This document shows positions 8,145 to 16,384 of a stretch of 64,000 nucleotides of DNA, piece after piece. Numbering within the stretch: the stretch's first letter is position 1; every line of letters begins with the position of its first letter. Made by a program: the position numbers and the translations under genes. Source of the stretch: Paenibacillus melissococcoides. GTDB taxonomy: Bacteria > Bacillota > Bacilli > Paenibacillales > Paenibacillaceae. Where the stretch lies: the NCBI GenBank assembly GCA_944800085.1, contig CALYLO010000005.1:1-64000 (forward strand), written 5' to 3'. The notes below the pieces were generated by a model that was not told the origin of the DNA, did not search any database, and saw only the letters and a list, made by a program, of their open reading frames with translations.

Positions 8145-10088
8145 TCACTTCACGTTTTGTAAAAACGCCTCGCCCATCTTGCCGAAGAAACTGCTTGCTT
8201 CCGATGCTGCCGCCACTTCCAGTTGTTCATCCAGGGCTTTCTTCTCACTCGCTAACTTCGTGGCGCGGCCAAAGCGTACAACCTTATTCGATTGCAACTT
8301 GGCCTTGATATTCTTGCCGCATACGATATCCAGAATCTCTTCATCATCGGTATAATCTTCAAGCACCATCCGCCGAGCCTCGGCGGCCGATATACCATAC
8401 CCGTCAAGCGCCTCCTTGGTTGCCTTGCGGGCCTTGGCCTTGCGCCGTTGTAACTCTTTGTGCTGTTCTTCCGTAGCGAACATAGGAAGCAGTTCCTTCG
8501 CTTGAGCCTTACAGTGCAATTCGCCATTATGGTAGACATACAGTTCATCTAGCCGATTCGGGTCATAACGTACCGTGACCGATTCACCCTGAAGGTTGTA
8601 GAGTGCCTCGTCGTGAAATACGACTCCGAATTTCTTGATGTCTCCGCCGGGCAAGATGGCTGCCTTGTCGGATTTCATCATCAACAAATCCAGTTCTTCC
8701 TCACGCACACTGTCATAACGGAATTTGGCTTCGGATTGATATACTTCTAGCGGCGTTTTTCCTTTTAGCCCAGCATGCGGCGTATTGTTGTACTTATTCA
8801 TGTACCCCTCAACGATGGTAGCAACTTGTTCAACAGTCAGCCCGGAGATAAAGAGATCTCTCTCATTCAAATCATGGGGGCGTTCCGCCGGGCTTTCGCC
8901 GCAAAATCCCAACACATAGCGGCTCATCCGGTCACTGAATGTCTGGAAAGCCCGCTCAATCGGTTTCGCCTTCGCATTATAGGGGAGGGCAAAACGCGTC
9001 CCAATGTCCAAGGACTTGAACAATCCTTCCTGCTCAAGCGAAAAGTCGATTCGTGACGAGTGGTGTATACCACCATTTAAGTGTCTGTTCTTATACTCTT
9101 TTCCGTTGTCCATATATACGAAGCCCGGCAATCCTTGGATAGGAGAGTTCTCCTTCGGAAGGATGCCATGCCGGACAGCCAGTCCTACCGTTTGACTGCT
9201 TCCATGTGTGCCAATGCACCAACCAACCATGGCCCGCGAACGCATGTCCATCCATGCCGACATCGTAAAGCGCTTGATTCGATTGCGGTGCGGAATGAGA
9301 ATGGCAATGGTATGACCATCACCGACCCATATCTCATTGACTTTAAGCAGTTCCAGATCGCGAGTGGCTTGCGGCAGGCATTTCGCCTCTAGCGCCTTCA
9401 TGCCTTCTCTGGCGAGCACTTTTTCCGGCTTCGGTATCCGGGCGATCTCCCGGTACATCGTTGCCTGTGATATAGGCTCCCATCCTTCCTGCTTACACTT
9501 CTTGAGGTACTGCTCGTATACGACCGAACCTTTCGGCTGGAAAGATTGATTGTAGAATCCGCGTATGAACATGATCTCCGGCTTGGTCAGCTTGGTTGAA
9601 CGCCCCCGGTTTTCATGAGGCTTGCGCATGAGAGCGGTTAAGCCGCCCTTCTCGTAATCATCCATCCAGCGATACAGGGAACGCTTGCTTATCCCTTTTT
9701 CCTTGCATAGTGCCTCAATGGCTTCGCCCTTCTCTCCATGAGGGAGAGCCTTGACCTGTTCTATCCAGTCAATCCGCTGGAATGCTTCCAGCAAATAGCG
9801 TTCCATCTTGTCTTCGCCGTAGATGAGCCGAAGCTCGCCTAACGTATATCGCTTTTGTTCATCCTCAAAATGTGCATTTTCAGCCGATTCAACCGACTGA
9901 ACCTTTTGCAAGTATTCCTGCTGCATCTCCGTTGGGAGAGAGGTTAAATCAATCAAATACTGTTCCCGGTTCAAGTGGTTTGTTACCACCTTGAAGCGAA
10001 AACTTCCTTTTTGAAGGCGTATGCGGATTGCCCTTTCCGTTAATCCATATAAGTCTGCTACATCCTTCGTTGGCAGCCACACACTCAC
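8145..10088 (-). CDS. MuA-like DDE transposase
   Basis: Catalyses strand transfer of the prophage. The best start is the GTG at 10088 (SVWLPTKDVADLYGL), preceded by AAGGGGGG; this gives 647 residues, close to MuA. N-terminal wHTH and DNA-binding domains (residues 1-200, including ISKRSLYRWMDDYEKGG) recognise the phage ends. The RNase-H core shows the three acidic residues: D in WVGDGHT (about 257), D in YMDNGKEY (about 327) and E in KPIERAFQTF (about 378). A C-terminal beta-barrel and the region that contacts the MuB-like partner follow. Confidence 0.95.
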   Translation of the reverse strand: MSVWLPTKDVADLYGLTERAIRIRLQKGSFRFKVVTNHLNREQYLIDLTSLPTEMQQEYLQKVQSVESAENAHFEDEQKRYTLGELRLIYGEDKMERYLLEAFQRIDWIEQVKALPHGEKGEAIEALCKEKGISKRSLYRWMDDYEKGGLTALMRKPHENRGRSTKLTKPEIMFIRGFYNQSFQPKGSVVYEQYLKKCKQEGWEPISQATMYREIARIPKPEKVLAREGMKALEAKCLPQATRDLELLKVNEIWVGDGHTIAILIPHRNRIKRFTMSAWMDMRSRAMVGWCIGTHGSSQTVGLAVRHGILPKENSPIQGLPGFVYMDNGKEYKNRHLNGGIHHSSRIDFSLEQEGLFKSLDIGTRFALPYNAKAKPIERAFQTFSDRMSRYVLGFCGESPAERPHDLNERDLFISGLTVEQVATIVEGYMNKYNNTPHAGLKGKTPLEVYQSEAKFRYDSVREEELDLLMMKSDKAAILPGGDIKKFGVVFHDEALYNLQGESVTVRYDPNRLDELYVYHNGELHCKAQAKELLPMFATEEQHKELQRRKAKARKATKEALDGYGISAAEARRMVLEDYTDDEEILDIVCGKNIKAKLQSNKVVRFGRATKLASEKKALDEQLEVAAASEASSFFGKMGEAFLQNVK

Positions 10089-10246
10089 GAAAATCCCCCC
10101 TTTATTTCTCCGCTGATGTCGGATATACTGGGGGAAAGAGTAAAGCTTACGAGTTCGGGAAAAGGGTGCGTTCATCGCGAAATGGGGCATCCTTTTCGAG
10201 TCTCTGCTTGTACTCTTTTTTTCTTGCTCCCCCATAGCTATCCATG

Positions 10247-10474
10247 TCATGCGCTACGTTCCCTTATGATGTCTTTCAAGCCTAGCACCTGCGCAATCTT
10301 AGGTAGATAGCTTTTACCGGAACGTTCTCCAATCATAATCAGGTAGATGTAGTTGCTGCTGGTTCCAACTTCGGCAGCCAGCTCGTATTGCGTTTTCCCT
10401 GTTTCCGCCAGCCCTTTCTTTATCATGATGCCGATAGGAGACAGCTTCCGCTTTTTAAGCTTCCGCTTATTCAT
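10247..10474 (-). CDS. Ner-like HTH regulator
   Basis: A 75-residue XRE-type helix-turn-helix protein (TQYELAAEVGTSSNYIYLI, about residues 28-46) with a very basic N-terminus. By position between the control region and the transposase it corresponds to Mu Ner, which down-regulates early and repressor transcription after induction. Confidence 0.75.
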   Translation of the reverse strand: MNKRKLKKRKLSPIGIMIKKGLAETGKTQYELAAEVGTSSNYIYLIMIGERSGKSYLPKIAQVLGLKDIIRERSA

Positions 10475-10851
10475 GATGGTTCACCCCCTTCTATTGCTGT
10501 CACCGATGGTTCTTCTGGAGCCGTCTCCTGATTTTCCATCGCTTCATGATGAATCGTTTCCAGTTGCTCTTGCAGTTGGCTAAGATGCCGTTCCAGCCCA
10601 ACCAAGTACACCAACTTGCTGTTCGCTTGCGCCAGAAACTGCTTGATTTCCGCTTCCAGTGCAATTCGCTCGCTGCGAATTTGCTTCAAGAGGCGGCCAT
10701 TAGTTTCTGAATAGGCATCTACCAAGATTTGCGCCGTCTCCGGTTTTAAACATTCCACTTGACTAACCGCACCAGCAACATGAGAAAATCCTTCCTTGTA
10801 CATCGCGAGTAATCTTTTGTCTTCAATGAAACCTTCTGCTGTTCTGCTCAA
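10471..10851 (-). CDS. hypothetical first early gene, coiled-coil protein
   Basis: A 126-residue protein with a long coiled coil (about residues 55-100) and an acidic tail. It is the first leftward gene after the immunity region and its stop overlaps the next gene by four bases. No family recognised. Confidence 0.55.
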   Translation of the reverse strand: MSRTAEGFIEDKRLLAMYKEGFSHVAGAVSQVECLKPETAQILVDAYSETNGRLLKQIRSERIALEAEIKQFLAQANSKLVYLVGLERHLSQLQEQLETIHHEAMENQETAPEEPSVTAIEGGEPS

Positions 10852-11241
10852 CTCTGTTCACCCCCTTCCTTGTAGGGTATCTTCCAGGTTTTTGCTATTC
10901 AGTTGTCAAGGAGCATGCTGCGGTCGCTGTACAAGGCAGCCGCTATTTTGCGTTTACAGGGTATATTGCATGATGCTGTTGGACACCATTGAAATTATCT
11001 TCAAATCACCATCCTTACTTTTTGGAATTTTTTCAGTGATTTATTGCTATTTAGTTGTCAAAGAGCAGGCGATTCATCTGTTTTTGCCTCTAGTTGTGTG
11101 CTAAGATTTTGATATGATTTACTATCTATCATCATATTACTGAAAATATCATGTGAGGTCAAGAGAAATATAGAAAATTTCATGTGAAAATAATCGATGA
11201 ATGGTGATTGTATCGAAAATATCATGTGGAGGGTGGTTATT
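10852..11241. promoter_or_regulatory. divergent immunity/early control region
   Basis: A 390-base AT-rich gap between the leftward early operon and the rightward repressor, with no convincing gene. It must contain the phage early promoter and the repressor promoter. The repeated operator-like motif lies at its right end, and a second repeated segment (GCTATTTAGTTGTCAAAGAGC near 11046 resembles GCTATTCAGTTGTCAAGGAGC near 10892) suggests a further pair of sites. Confidence 0.6.
11142..11229 (+). promoter_or_regulatory. three direct repeats, probable repressor operators
   Basis: GAAAATATCATGTGA (11142-11156), GAAAATTTCATGTGA (11173-11187) and GAAAATATCATGTGG (11215-11229). The last ends just upstream of the repressor start. 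Three near-identical 15-mers in an otherwise unique control region are best explained as binding sites for the repressor or the Ner-like protein. Confidence 0.7.
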
Positions 11242-11667
11242 TTGAACACAATCGGAGAAAGAATCAAGTATTTACGAGATTTAAAAGGCCTTTCAATGGG
11301 TAAGCTTGAGAAGGCCCTGGGTGTTGCCGGGGGGAGTGTGGATAAATGGGAGAAGGATAAGAGCGTGCCAGGGGGTAAAGCTCTGATCAATTTATCGAAT
11401 TATTTCAGTGTGTCTGTTGATTGGATTTTAAAAGGTGAAGAACCAGGGCTTGAAGAGAACGAAGCAAAGTCAGGCACACCATTTGAAATATCTCCATCTG
11501 ACCTTGAGTTACTAGCGAAGTTCCACCAATTGACTGAGAAAGAACAAGGCAGAATTGAAGAACGCATCGAGATATATCTGTCAGAACGAAAGACTGACAG
11601 TTCTAGTAAACAATCGTACTCGACGAATGGAGACGGAAGAGAAGAAGCAGCCACTAGATCTGCTTAA
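11242..11667 (+). CDS. phage repressor, XRE family (c-type)
   Basis: The only rightward gene of the prophage. An N-terminal XRE helix-turn-helix (MGKLEKALGVAGGSVDKWE, about residues 14-33) is followed by a tail of about 80 residues with a helical LTEKEQGRIEERIEIYL segment and a polar end. The TTG at 11242 is seven bases after GGAGGGTGG, so it is preferred over the ATG at 11197 or 11224. It presumably binds the three upstream repeats and maintains lysogeny; no protease domain is present, so regulation resembles Mu c rather than lambda cI. Confidence 0.8.
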   Translation: MNTIGERIKYLRDLKGLSMGKLEKALGVAGGSVDKWEKDKSVPGGKALINLSNYFSVSVDWILKGEEPGLEENEAKSGTPFEISPSDLELLAKFHQLTEKEQGRIEERIEIYLSERKTDSSSKQSYSTNGDGREEAATRSA

Positions 11668-11756
11668 TTTTTTGGTTCGAATGATAGGATTTCATATCAT
11701 TTATTGAGCACTGGCCTCTTAGAAATTATGGTATTATAGATAAAGAAAACGCAATT

Positions 11757-11795
11757 AAGGATCGGCGAATGGGTTTCGTCGATCCTTGGTTTTTA
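11757..11795 (+). terminator. terminator of the repressor gene
   Basis: Stem AAGGATCG-CGAA / TTTCG-CGATCCTT with one mismatch, followed by GG and a T run. Ends the rightward repressor transcript inside the phage end region. Confidence 0.65.
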
Positions 11796-12227
11796 TCTAT
11801 TTTATTCCATTTCCGTATTTCCGATTAAAATTCCTAATTTATAGCTCCCGAAAATGGCGTTATCTTAATTGTATCAAGGGTTCGCGGACTTTTCCCATTA
11901 AAAAAATGGCTTGAGCACATATTTCCGATTAATCCAGACCGCAGGTTCAAGCATTCTAAGCTGTAGTTATCTTTACTGTGAGAGGGAAATCCTTTATTCG
12001 TGCGGGTCTAACGTATTTGTAACACCTCACTAACGATCTCTAACAATTCATTCACTCACTCAACAGCGGCGGCGAAATTTTATCCACATCTTATCCAGTG
12101 TCAAAATTCGTGAGAATATTTCCTACTCATCTCATCCCGTCTAATCCTTGATAATATCGGGATTTCCCCCGTTTTCCCACATCTTTTTATGACATCTCGT
12201 TTGTGTCACATTATTTGATAATCTACA
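11796..12227 (-). other. prophage terminus with repeated transposase-site candidates
   Basis: No gene between the repressor terminator and the phage end except 29 codons that extend the disrupted host gene (12141-12227). Two pairs of short repeats occur: TATTTCCGATTAA at 11816-11828 and 11920-11932, and CCACATCTT at 12084-12092 and 12177-12185. Repeated sites at the element end are what a MuA-type transposase needs. The terminal dinucleotide is CA on the plus strand (12226-12227), i.e. TG reading inward. Confidence 0.65.
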
Positions 12228-13133
12228 AATCGGTTGGAAAATGAGCATCGGAACTCCTTTGCTCAAGGCCTCGAAGCAGGTGAGTCCGCCTGGTTTGGTA
12301 ATTAATAGATCCGCTGCATCCAATAGCGTGTCAATCATGTCGACGAAGCCCAGAATCACGATATGTTGATGCTGAAAATGTGCGTTGCGCTGCAAGGCAA
12401 ACCTTAGTGAATCGTTGTATCCGGTACAAATCAATATCTGAACGAACTCCCTCCATTTAATAAGCGAATGGGCCAACTCCTGAATTCCGCCCAGTCCCAG
12501 CCCTCCACCCATAATCATGACGGTAGGTAAGTCTTTCAAATGTAATCTTCTTCTTGCCTCTTGCTTGTCGGTTTTCTTCCAGAAATTCGACTTGACCGGT
12601 ATTCCCGTCACCGCGATTCGATATTTAGGAATTCCCATCTTCCGTAATTGTTGATGAACGTCATCGTCGGATACCAGGTACAGGTCCACCTCGGGTTGGA
12701 CCCACATTCCGTGAGCGTGAAAATCGGTGATCACCGTACAGAGGTTAATCGGATAGCCTCTTTTTTTTAAGCGTGCTATGGAAGAACTGTTAAAGGGATG
12801 TGTGCAGATGACCAAATCCGGTTGGATTTGGTCCAACATTTGTTCCAGCTTGCGATGAAACAACTGGTAGATCGTGAACTGAAGCCAGTCCGATATAGGC
12901 TGGCTTTGTTTTGATTCATAGATTTTTTTCCATAACCAAGGATACATCGTAATCAATTTTTTATACGAGTGAAAGAAGATAGCCGTGCTCTTCGGATGAA
13001 GCATCTTACCGATTTCAACAATTTGCGTATGTATGGACGGTTCCAACTGCGCAATGCCTTGCGCCAATGCTTCTGCCGCCTTCGTATGACCGCTCCCAAA
13101 TAATTGGGAAAGGATTAATATCTTTTTTTTCAT
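12228..13133 (-). pseudogene. YkoN/UgtP-type glycosyltransferase, C-terminus removed by prophage
   Basis: Homolog of MGDG-synthase/UgtP enzymes, which add sugars to diacylglycerol. The N-terminal acceptor domain is intact (LFGSGHTKAAEALAQGI, ICTHPFNSS) and so is most of the GT28 donor domain (MGGGLGLGGIQELA, ITKPGGLTCFEALSKG). The family continues after LIFQPI with a PG-HEE motif; here the sequence changes abruptly at the phage junction, leaving a tail of 29 foreign residues ending at 12141. Start ATG at 13133 behind GAGAGG. Loss of the C-terminal donor-binding segment should inactivate it. Confidence 0.88.
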
Positions 13134-13546
13134 AATTCCTCTCATTCGCCCCTGAAGTTTCTCATTTATTTTGGTGCGATCAAGCGAAAATTATTCATTC
13201 ATTCGAAGCGCGAACGTTAAGCTCTATCCTTTTGGTATACACGACCGGCAATTCGGAAAAAGTGTAGATAGATGGATAGGGGGAATTCGTATGTATCTAT
13301 TTATTGTGAACAGAATATCCGGTAACGGTAAAGGAATGAAAACCTGGAAAAGAATCGAGCCAATACTTCACTACAGACAAGTTCATTATAAAGTCGAGTT
13401 TTCAGACAGCCCGTCCCATGCTGCCCTTCTTGTACGGCAATATATGATAGATCATGACAAGATGACAGCTTTTGTCATTGTAGGAGGGGACGGCACAATT
13501 CAAAGCGTAGCTCATGAAATCGCAGAAAGTAACATTCCATTGGGAA

Positions 13547-15130
13547 TCATACCTGCAGGCTCCGGCAATGATTTGGCCAGGGGACTGCATATTCCTTTAA
13601 ACGCAAAAAAAGCGCTCGAGTATTTAGGGCTTGCTGAACATATTGCCTTTTAGGCCACAGAGGCTGACGGCACAGATTCAGCAGCAGTCTGAAAATCGGC
13701 AAAAAGAGAACGCGCAGCTTGCGTTCGAGATTCATAACAAGCAGTTGCAGGGCAATGACCGTTTCGCTTGTCTCTCGAAGGCGTGCTCGAATACGCCCCA
13801 GTCCGTAGGAGCGTTTGCCTTCTCCGAATTTTCCTTCGATTGCGTTACGCATTGAAGCATCCTGTCTGGCCTGGTTCCGATCGGGTTCCGCTTCTTTCTT
13901 CGGACGCCCTAAGTTTGGACCACTCAAACGGATTCCATGCTCCTTACAATAGCGAAGGTTCTCCCGATTTCGGTAGATTTGGTCGGCTAGAATGGCTTCC
14001 GGATAACACCCATATCGCTGGACGAACGACTCCACGGAAGCTTTCAGTGTCATGCTTTCGTTGAAGTTATCCCAGGACAGCTTCTCCATCCGAGCGTAAC
14101 CGTCCACCAGACTGATCGCCAGCTTTGCTCCAAACTCGACGGGAGCATTCACTTTCCCGCGGACAATCGGCCGTACATGCGGTTGGGAAAGACTGACGAT
14201 TCGATCTTCCACCGAGTGTGTCCGTTTGTCGTACATCTCTTGCTGTTGACGATACAGCTCGGAAATGACGAGCAATTGCCGATACTGCTGCGAACCCAGT
14301 TGATTCAAGCTGCTTTTCGCTGCCAGCATTTCGATGATGCCAAGATTACGCGAAACATAACGAAGCTGTTTGCCAACCGCTTTCCGGATGGCTTTGGCAC
14401 CCGTTCGCCGTTTCTTGGCGATCTCGAGGTAGCGTTTGCGGGCGGTTTGACGATACGTTCTCGGTTTCTTGGCCTTCCCGACGAAAGGCTCGTGCAGAAC
14501 ATCGATGATCGCTTCGAGTTTTTCCCGCGCCTCGTTCAATAATTTCAAATCGGTCGGATACGAGATGTCGGCCGGTGCGCAGGTCGCGTCGAGCATCAAG
14601 GTGCCTTTGTTGCATGGTTTCTCTTTGCTTTTGCCGTCTTCATTAACGGATGTTCCATCAGAGCCATGGCCGCTGCCTGGAGGATCTTGAGGATCGCTCT
14701 TGTTTTGTTCCTGCTTCTTTCGCTCTGCGTCCTCTTCCAAAATCCAATCGTTGATTCGTTCAATGACATCCGCACCCAATCGCTTGCGGAAATGGGTCAA
14801 CAGCGAGTGATGGAACGGAGGCTTATCTTGGAACGCCGGCAGCCCAAGGAAGTACTGGTAGTACGGATTTTCGGCGATCTGCTGGACCGTCTCTCGATCA
14901 TCGAGCTGCATACGTTCCTGAATGTACAGCGCTCCCAAAGCCATACGAACAGACAAAGGGATCTGACCGCGCATTGATTTCTTGAACGACTTCGCGTAGA
15001 ATTCTTCTGCCCGCCACCACGGGATGATAGCGGCCAGTTGAACCCAACGGTTCTCCTTATTTAATTTACCGCCAAACGGCAAGTAGAAATCTTCGAACAA
15101 CTGAAGCTGGCTTTCGGTTCTACGATACAT
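13547..15130 (-). CDS. IS transposase, DDE family
   Basis: A 527-residue transposase with an N-terminal DUF772-type domain (PPFHHSLLTHFRKRLG), a long central insertion, a DDE catalytic core (MLDATCAPADISYPTDL with the first aspartate; PEAILADQIYRNREN with the second) and a C-terminal RNAIEGKFGEGKR containing the glutamate. The family is IS5/IS1182-like. The reading frame has no stop inside the IS: the last 27 codons (from 13626 down to 13547) are antisense lipid-kinase DNA, so the protein carries a host-derived tail. Confidence 0.9.
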   Translation of the reverse strand: MYRRTESQLQLFEDFYLPFGGKLNKENRWVQLAAIIPWWRAEEFYAKSFKKSMRGQIPLSVRMALGALYIQERMQLDDRETVQQIAENPYYQYFLGLPAFQDKPPFHHSLLTHFRKRLGADVIERINDWILEEDAERKKQEQNKSDPQDPPGSGHGSDGTSVNEDGKSKEKPCNKGTLMLDATCAPADISYPTDLKLLNEAREKLEAIIDVLHEPFVGKAKKPRTYRQTARKRYLEIAKKRRTGAKAIRKAVGKQLRYVSRNLGIIEMLAAKSSLNQLGSQQYRQLLVISELYRQQQEMYDKRTHSVEDRIVSLSQPHVRPIVRGKVNAPVEFGAKLAISLVDGYARMEKLSWDNFNESMTLKASVESFVQRYGCYPEAILADQIYRNRENLRYCKEHGIRLSGPNLGRPKKEAEPDRNQARQDASMRNAIEGKFGEGKRSYGLGRIRARLRETSETVIALQLLVMNLERKLRVLFLPIFRLLLNLCRQPLWPKRQYVQQALNTRALFLRLKEYAVPWPNHCRSLQV

Positions 15131-15250
15131 GTCGGCTCACTCCACGTGCACGATTTTTTGCAAGAAATTCGCATTTTCCTTGCATTTTATTTCGAGTTAG
15201 AGTCCAGAAATCCTTGTAAAACCTTTGAAAAATGATTGTTCAGCAAGCCC
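13627..15250 (-). mobile_element. insertion sequence, 1624 bp, IS5/IS1182-like
   Basis: Bounded by 14-bp perfect terminal inverted repeats GGGCTTGCTGAACA (13627-13640) and its complement (15237-15250). Flanked by a 6-bp direct repeat TATTTA (13621-13626 and 15251-15256), the apparent target duplication. Carries one leftward transposase gene. Perfect ends and an intact gene suggest a recent insertion into the lipid kinase gene. Confidence 0.92.
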
Positions 15251-15859
15251 TATTTATTGACGGGGACAACGAAAAAAATAGACATCGCCCGGATTGGAAG
15301 AAAATGCTATACCACCGTTATCGGTATCGGGATCGATGGGAAGGTCGCACAGACCGCTAACCTGTCACGCTATAAAAAATGGTTGAATCATTTGAAAATG
15401 GGTAATTTGTCTTACGTATTGAGCTTCATTCAAGTCGTATTGCGTTACAAGCCTGTCGATGTTCACATTAAAGTCGACGGTAAGGAAATGATCTATTCCG
15501 ATGTCTGGCTAATCGCCGTCGCCAATTTACCTAACTATGCCGGTGGAATGAAGATTTGCCCGGAAGCTTGTTATACGGACGGTTTTTTTCATATTTGCAT
15601 CGTTCAAGGAGTATCCCGCTGGACCTTAATGAGAATCTTTCCTAATGTATTTCGCGGCAATCACATTTTTCACCCCGCCGTAACCACGCTGCAAGGAAGA
15701 AAAGTAGAAGTCTATACGGAATCACCGATGATAGCACACGGAGATGGGGAAATGATCGGCGAGACGCCTCTTGAAGTGACCGTTTATCAGGATGCGATTC
15801 ATGTTATTTACAATCCTCAGTTCATTCCGTCCTTAGCGTAACAAATAATCTGAAGCAGA

Positions 15860-15905
15860 AGAGTTACAGCCATGCCATCACCAATGACATGCTGTAACTC
15901 TTTAT
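15860..15905. terminator. bidirectional terminator
   Basis: An 11-bp perfect stem (AGAGTTACAGC / GCTGTAACTCT) with T-rich flank on the right. It serves the lipid kinase on the plus strand and the convergent DUF1657 gene on the minus strand. Confidence 0.75.
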
Positions 15906-15907
15906 TT

Positions 15908-16114
15908 TTAAAAACCTTTATATTGTGGTTCCTCGTTTTCTAATTGCTTCACGCGGCTTTCTACTTGGTCCACGATTTGCTGCGTCTGCTGGGCAGCGTC
16001 TGTGTAGAGGGACTTTGCCTCTTGATTTTCAGTTGCCAATGCGAACTGTTCAAGACTGGCTTGTGCGCTTTTCAAGGAAGCCAGGCAAGTTTTCACTTGA
16101 GATCCTACCGTCAT
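15908..16114 (-). CDS. DUF1657 small spore-associated protein
   Basis: A 68-residue helical protein of the DUF1657 family (TVGSQVKTCLASLKSAQASL, ALATENQEAKSLY). Genes of this family accompany spoVA-type operons in Bacillus and Paenibacillus. A strong AAAGGTGG site precedes the ATG at 16114. Here it is divergent from the YetF-SpoVA operon, whose YetF protein ends in a related domain (MFGLATQNREAKQMY). Confidence 0.88.
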   Translation of the reverse strand: MTVGSQVKTCLASLKSAQASLEQFALATENQEAKSLYTDAAQQTQQIVDQVESRVKQLENEEPQYKGF

Positions 16115-16384
16115 TGATGTCACCACCTTTCTGAAGTGCAGCGTTAAAATAATGACCCAACCCATTTTCCATTTATAACATACCGTATTGATTTTGAAAT
16201 CATACATGGAAATTAATGATTGACCATTCAAGCCAATCGGGACCAACAATGGACAAAAATCATGTGATATCCGAAAGTTCGTCAAAAGTACCAACGCCGG
16301 ACCTGTCATGGAAAATCTATAGTCGCATTTCGAACGCTGATTTAACAAATAATCTGGATCGACATGATGAAAGGAGGTAACTAC

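Larger units (their letters stand above)
1..12227 (-). mobile_element. Mu-like transposable prophage (left/early part)
   Basis: Nearly all genes here run leftward and follow the order of a Mu-type phage: repressor (divergent), Ner-like HTH, DDE transposase, AAA ATPase, GemA/gp16, Mor/C activator, endolysin, holin, gp27-type DUF3486 and terminase. Structural genes would lie beyond position 1. The right boundary in the window is marked by loss of homology of the host glycosyltransferase after its codons for QPI; reading inward the phage begins TGTAGATTATC, with the 5'-TG expected of Mu-class elements. Host DNA next to the junction is AATCG (12228-12232), the candidate 5-bp target duplication. 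Several genes carry single-base frameshifts, so the prophage may be defective or the sequence imperfect. Confidence 0.93.
13291..15841 (+). pseudogene. diacylglycerol kinase-like lipid kinase, split by an IS
   Basis: Lipid kinase of the DagK/YegS/BmrU family. The 5' part (13291-13626) contains the nucleotide-binding GGDGT loop (VIVGGDGTI) and the PAGSGNDLARG motif. The 3' part resumes at 15251 with TGTTKKIDIARIG and covers the beta-sandwich domain to residue PQFIPSLA. Removing the IS and one copy of TATTTA restores an uninterrupted reading frame (ALEY-LLTG). The gene would phosphorylate diacylglycerol, the lipid used by the neighbouring glycosyltransferase, so both members of this lipid pair are disrupted. 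Confidence 0.9.

Noticed and set aside
10089..10250. Long form of the transposase starting at 10250
   Set aside because: The added 54 residues do not resemble a MuA N-terminus and overlap the Ner-like gene; the GTG at 10088 has a strong binding site and begins the DNA-binding domain.
16257..16275. Possible extra repressor operator (AATCATGTGATATC)
   Set aside because: Only partly matches the 15-mer and lies in host DNA; likely chance.
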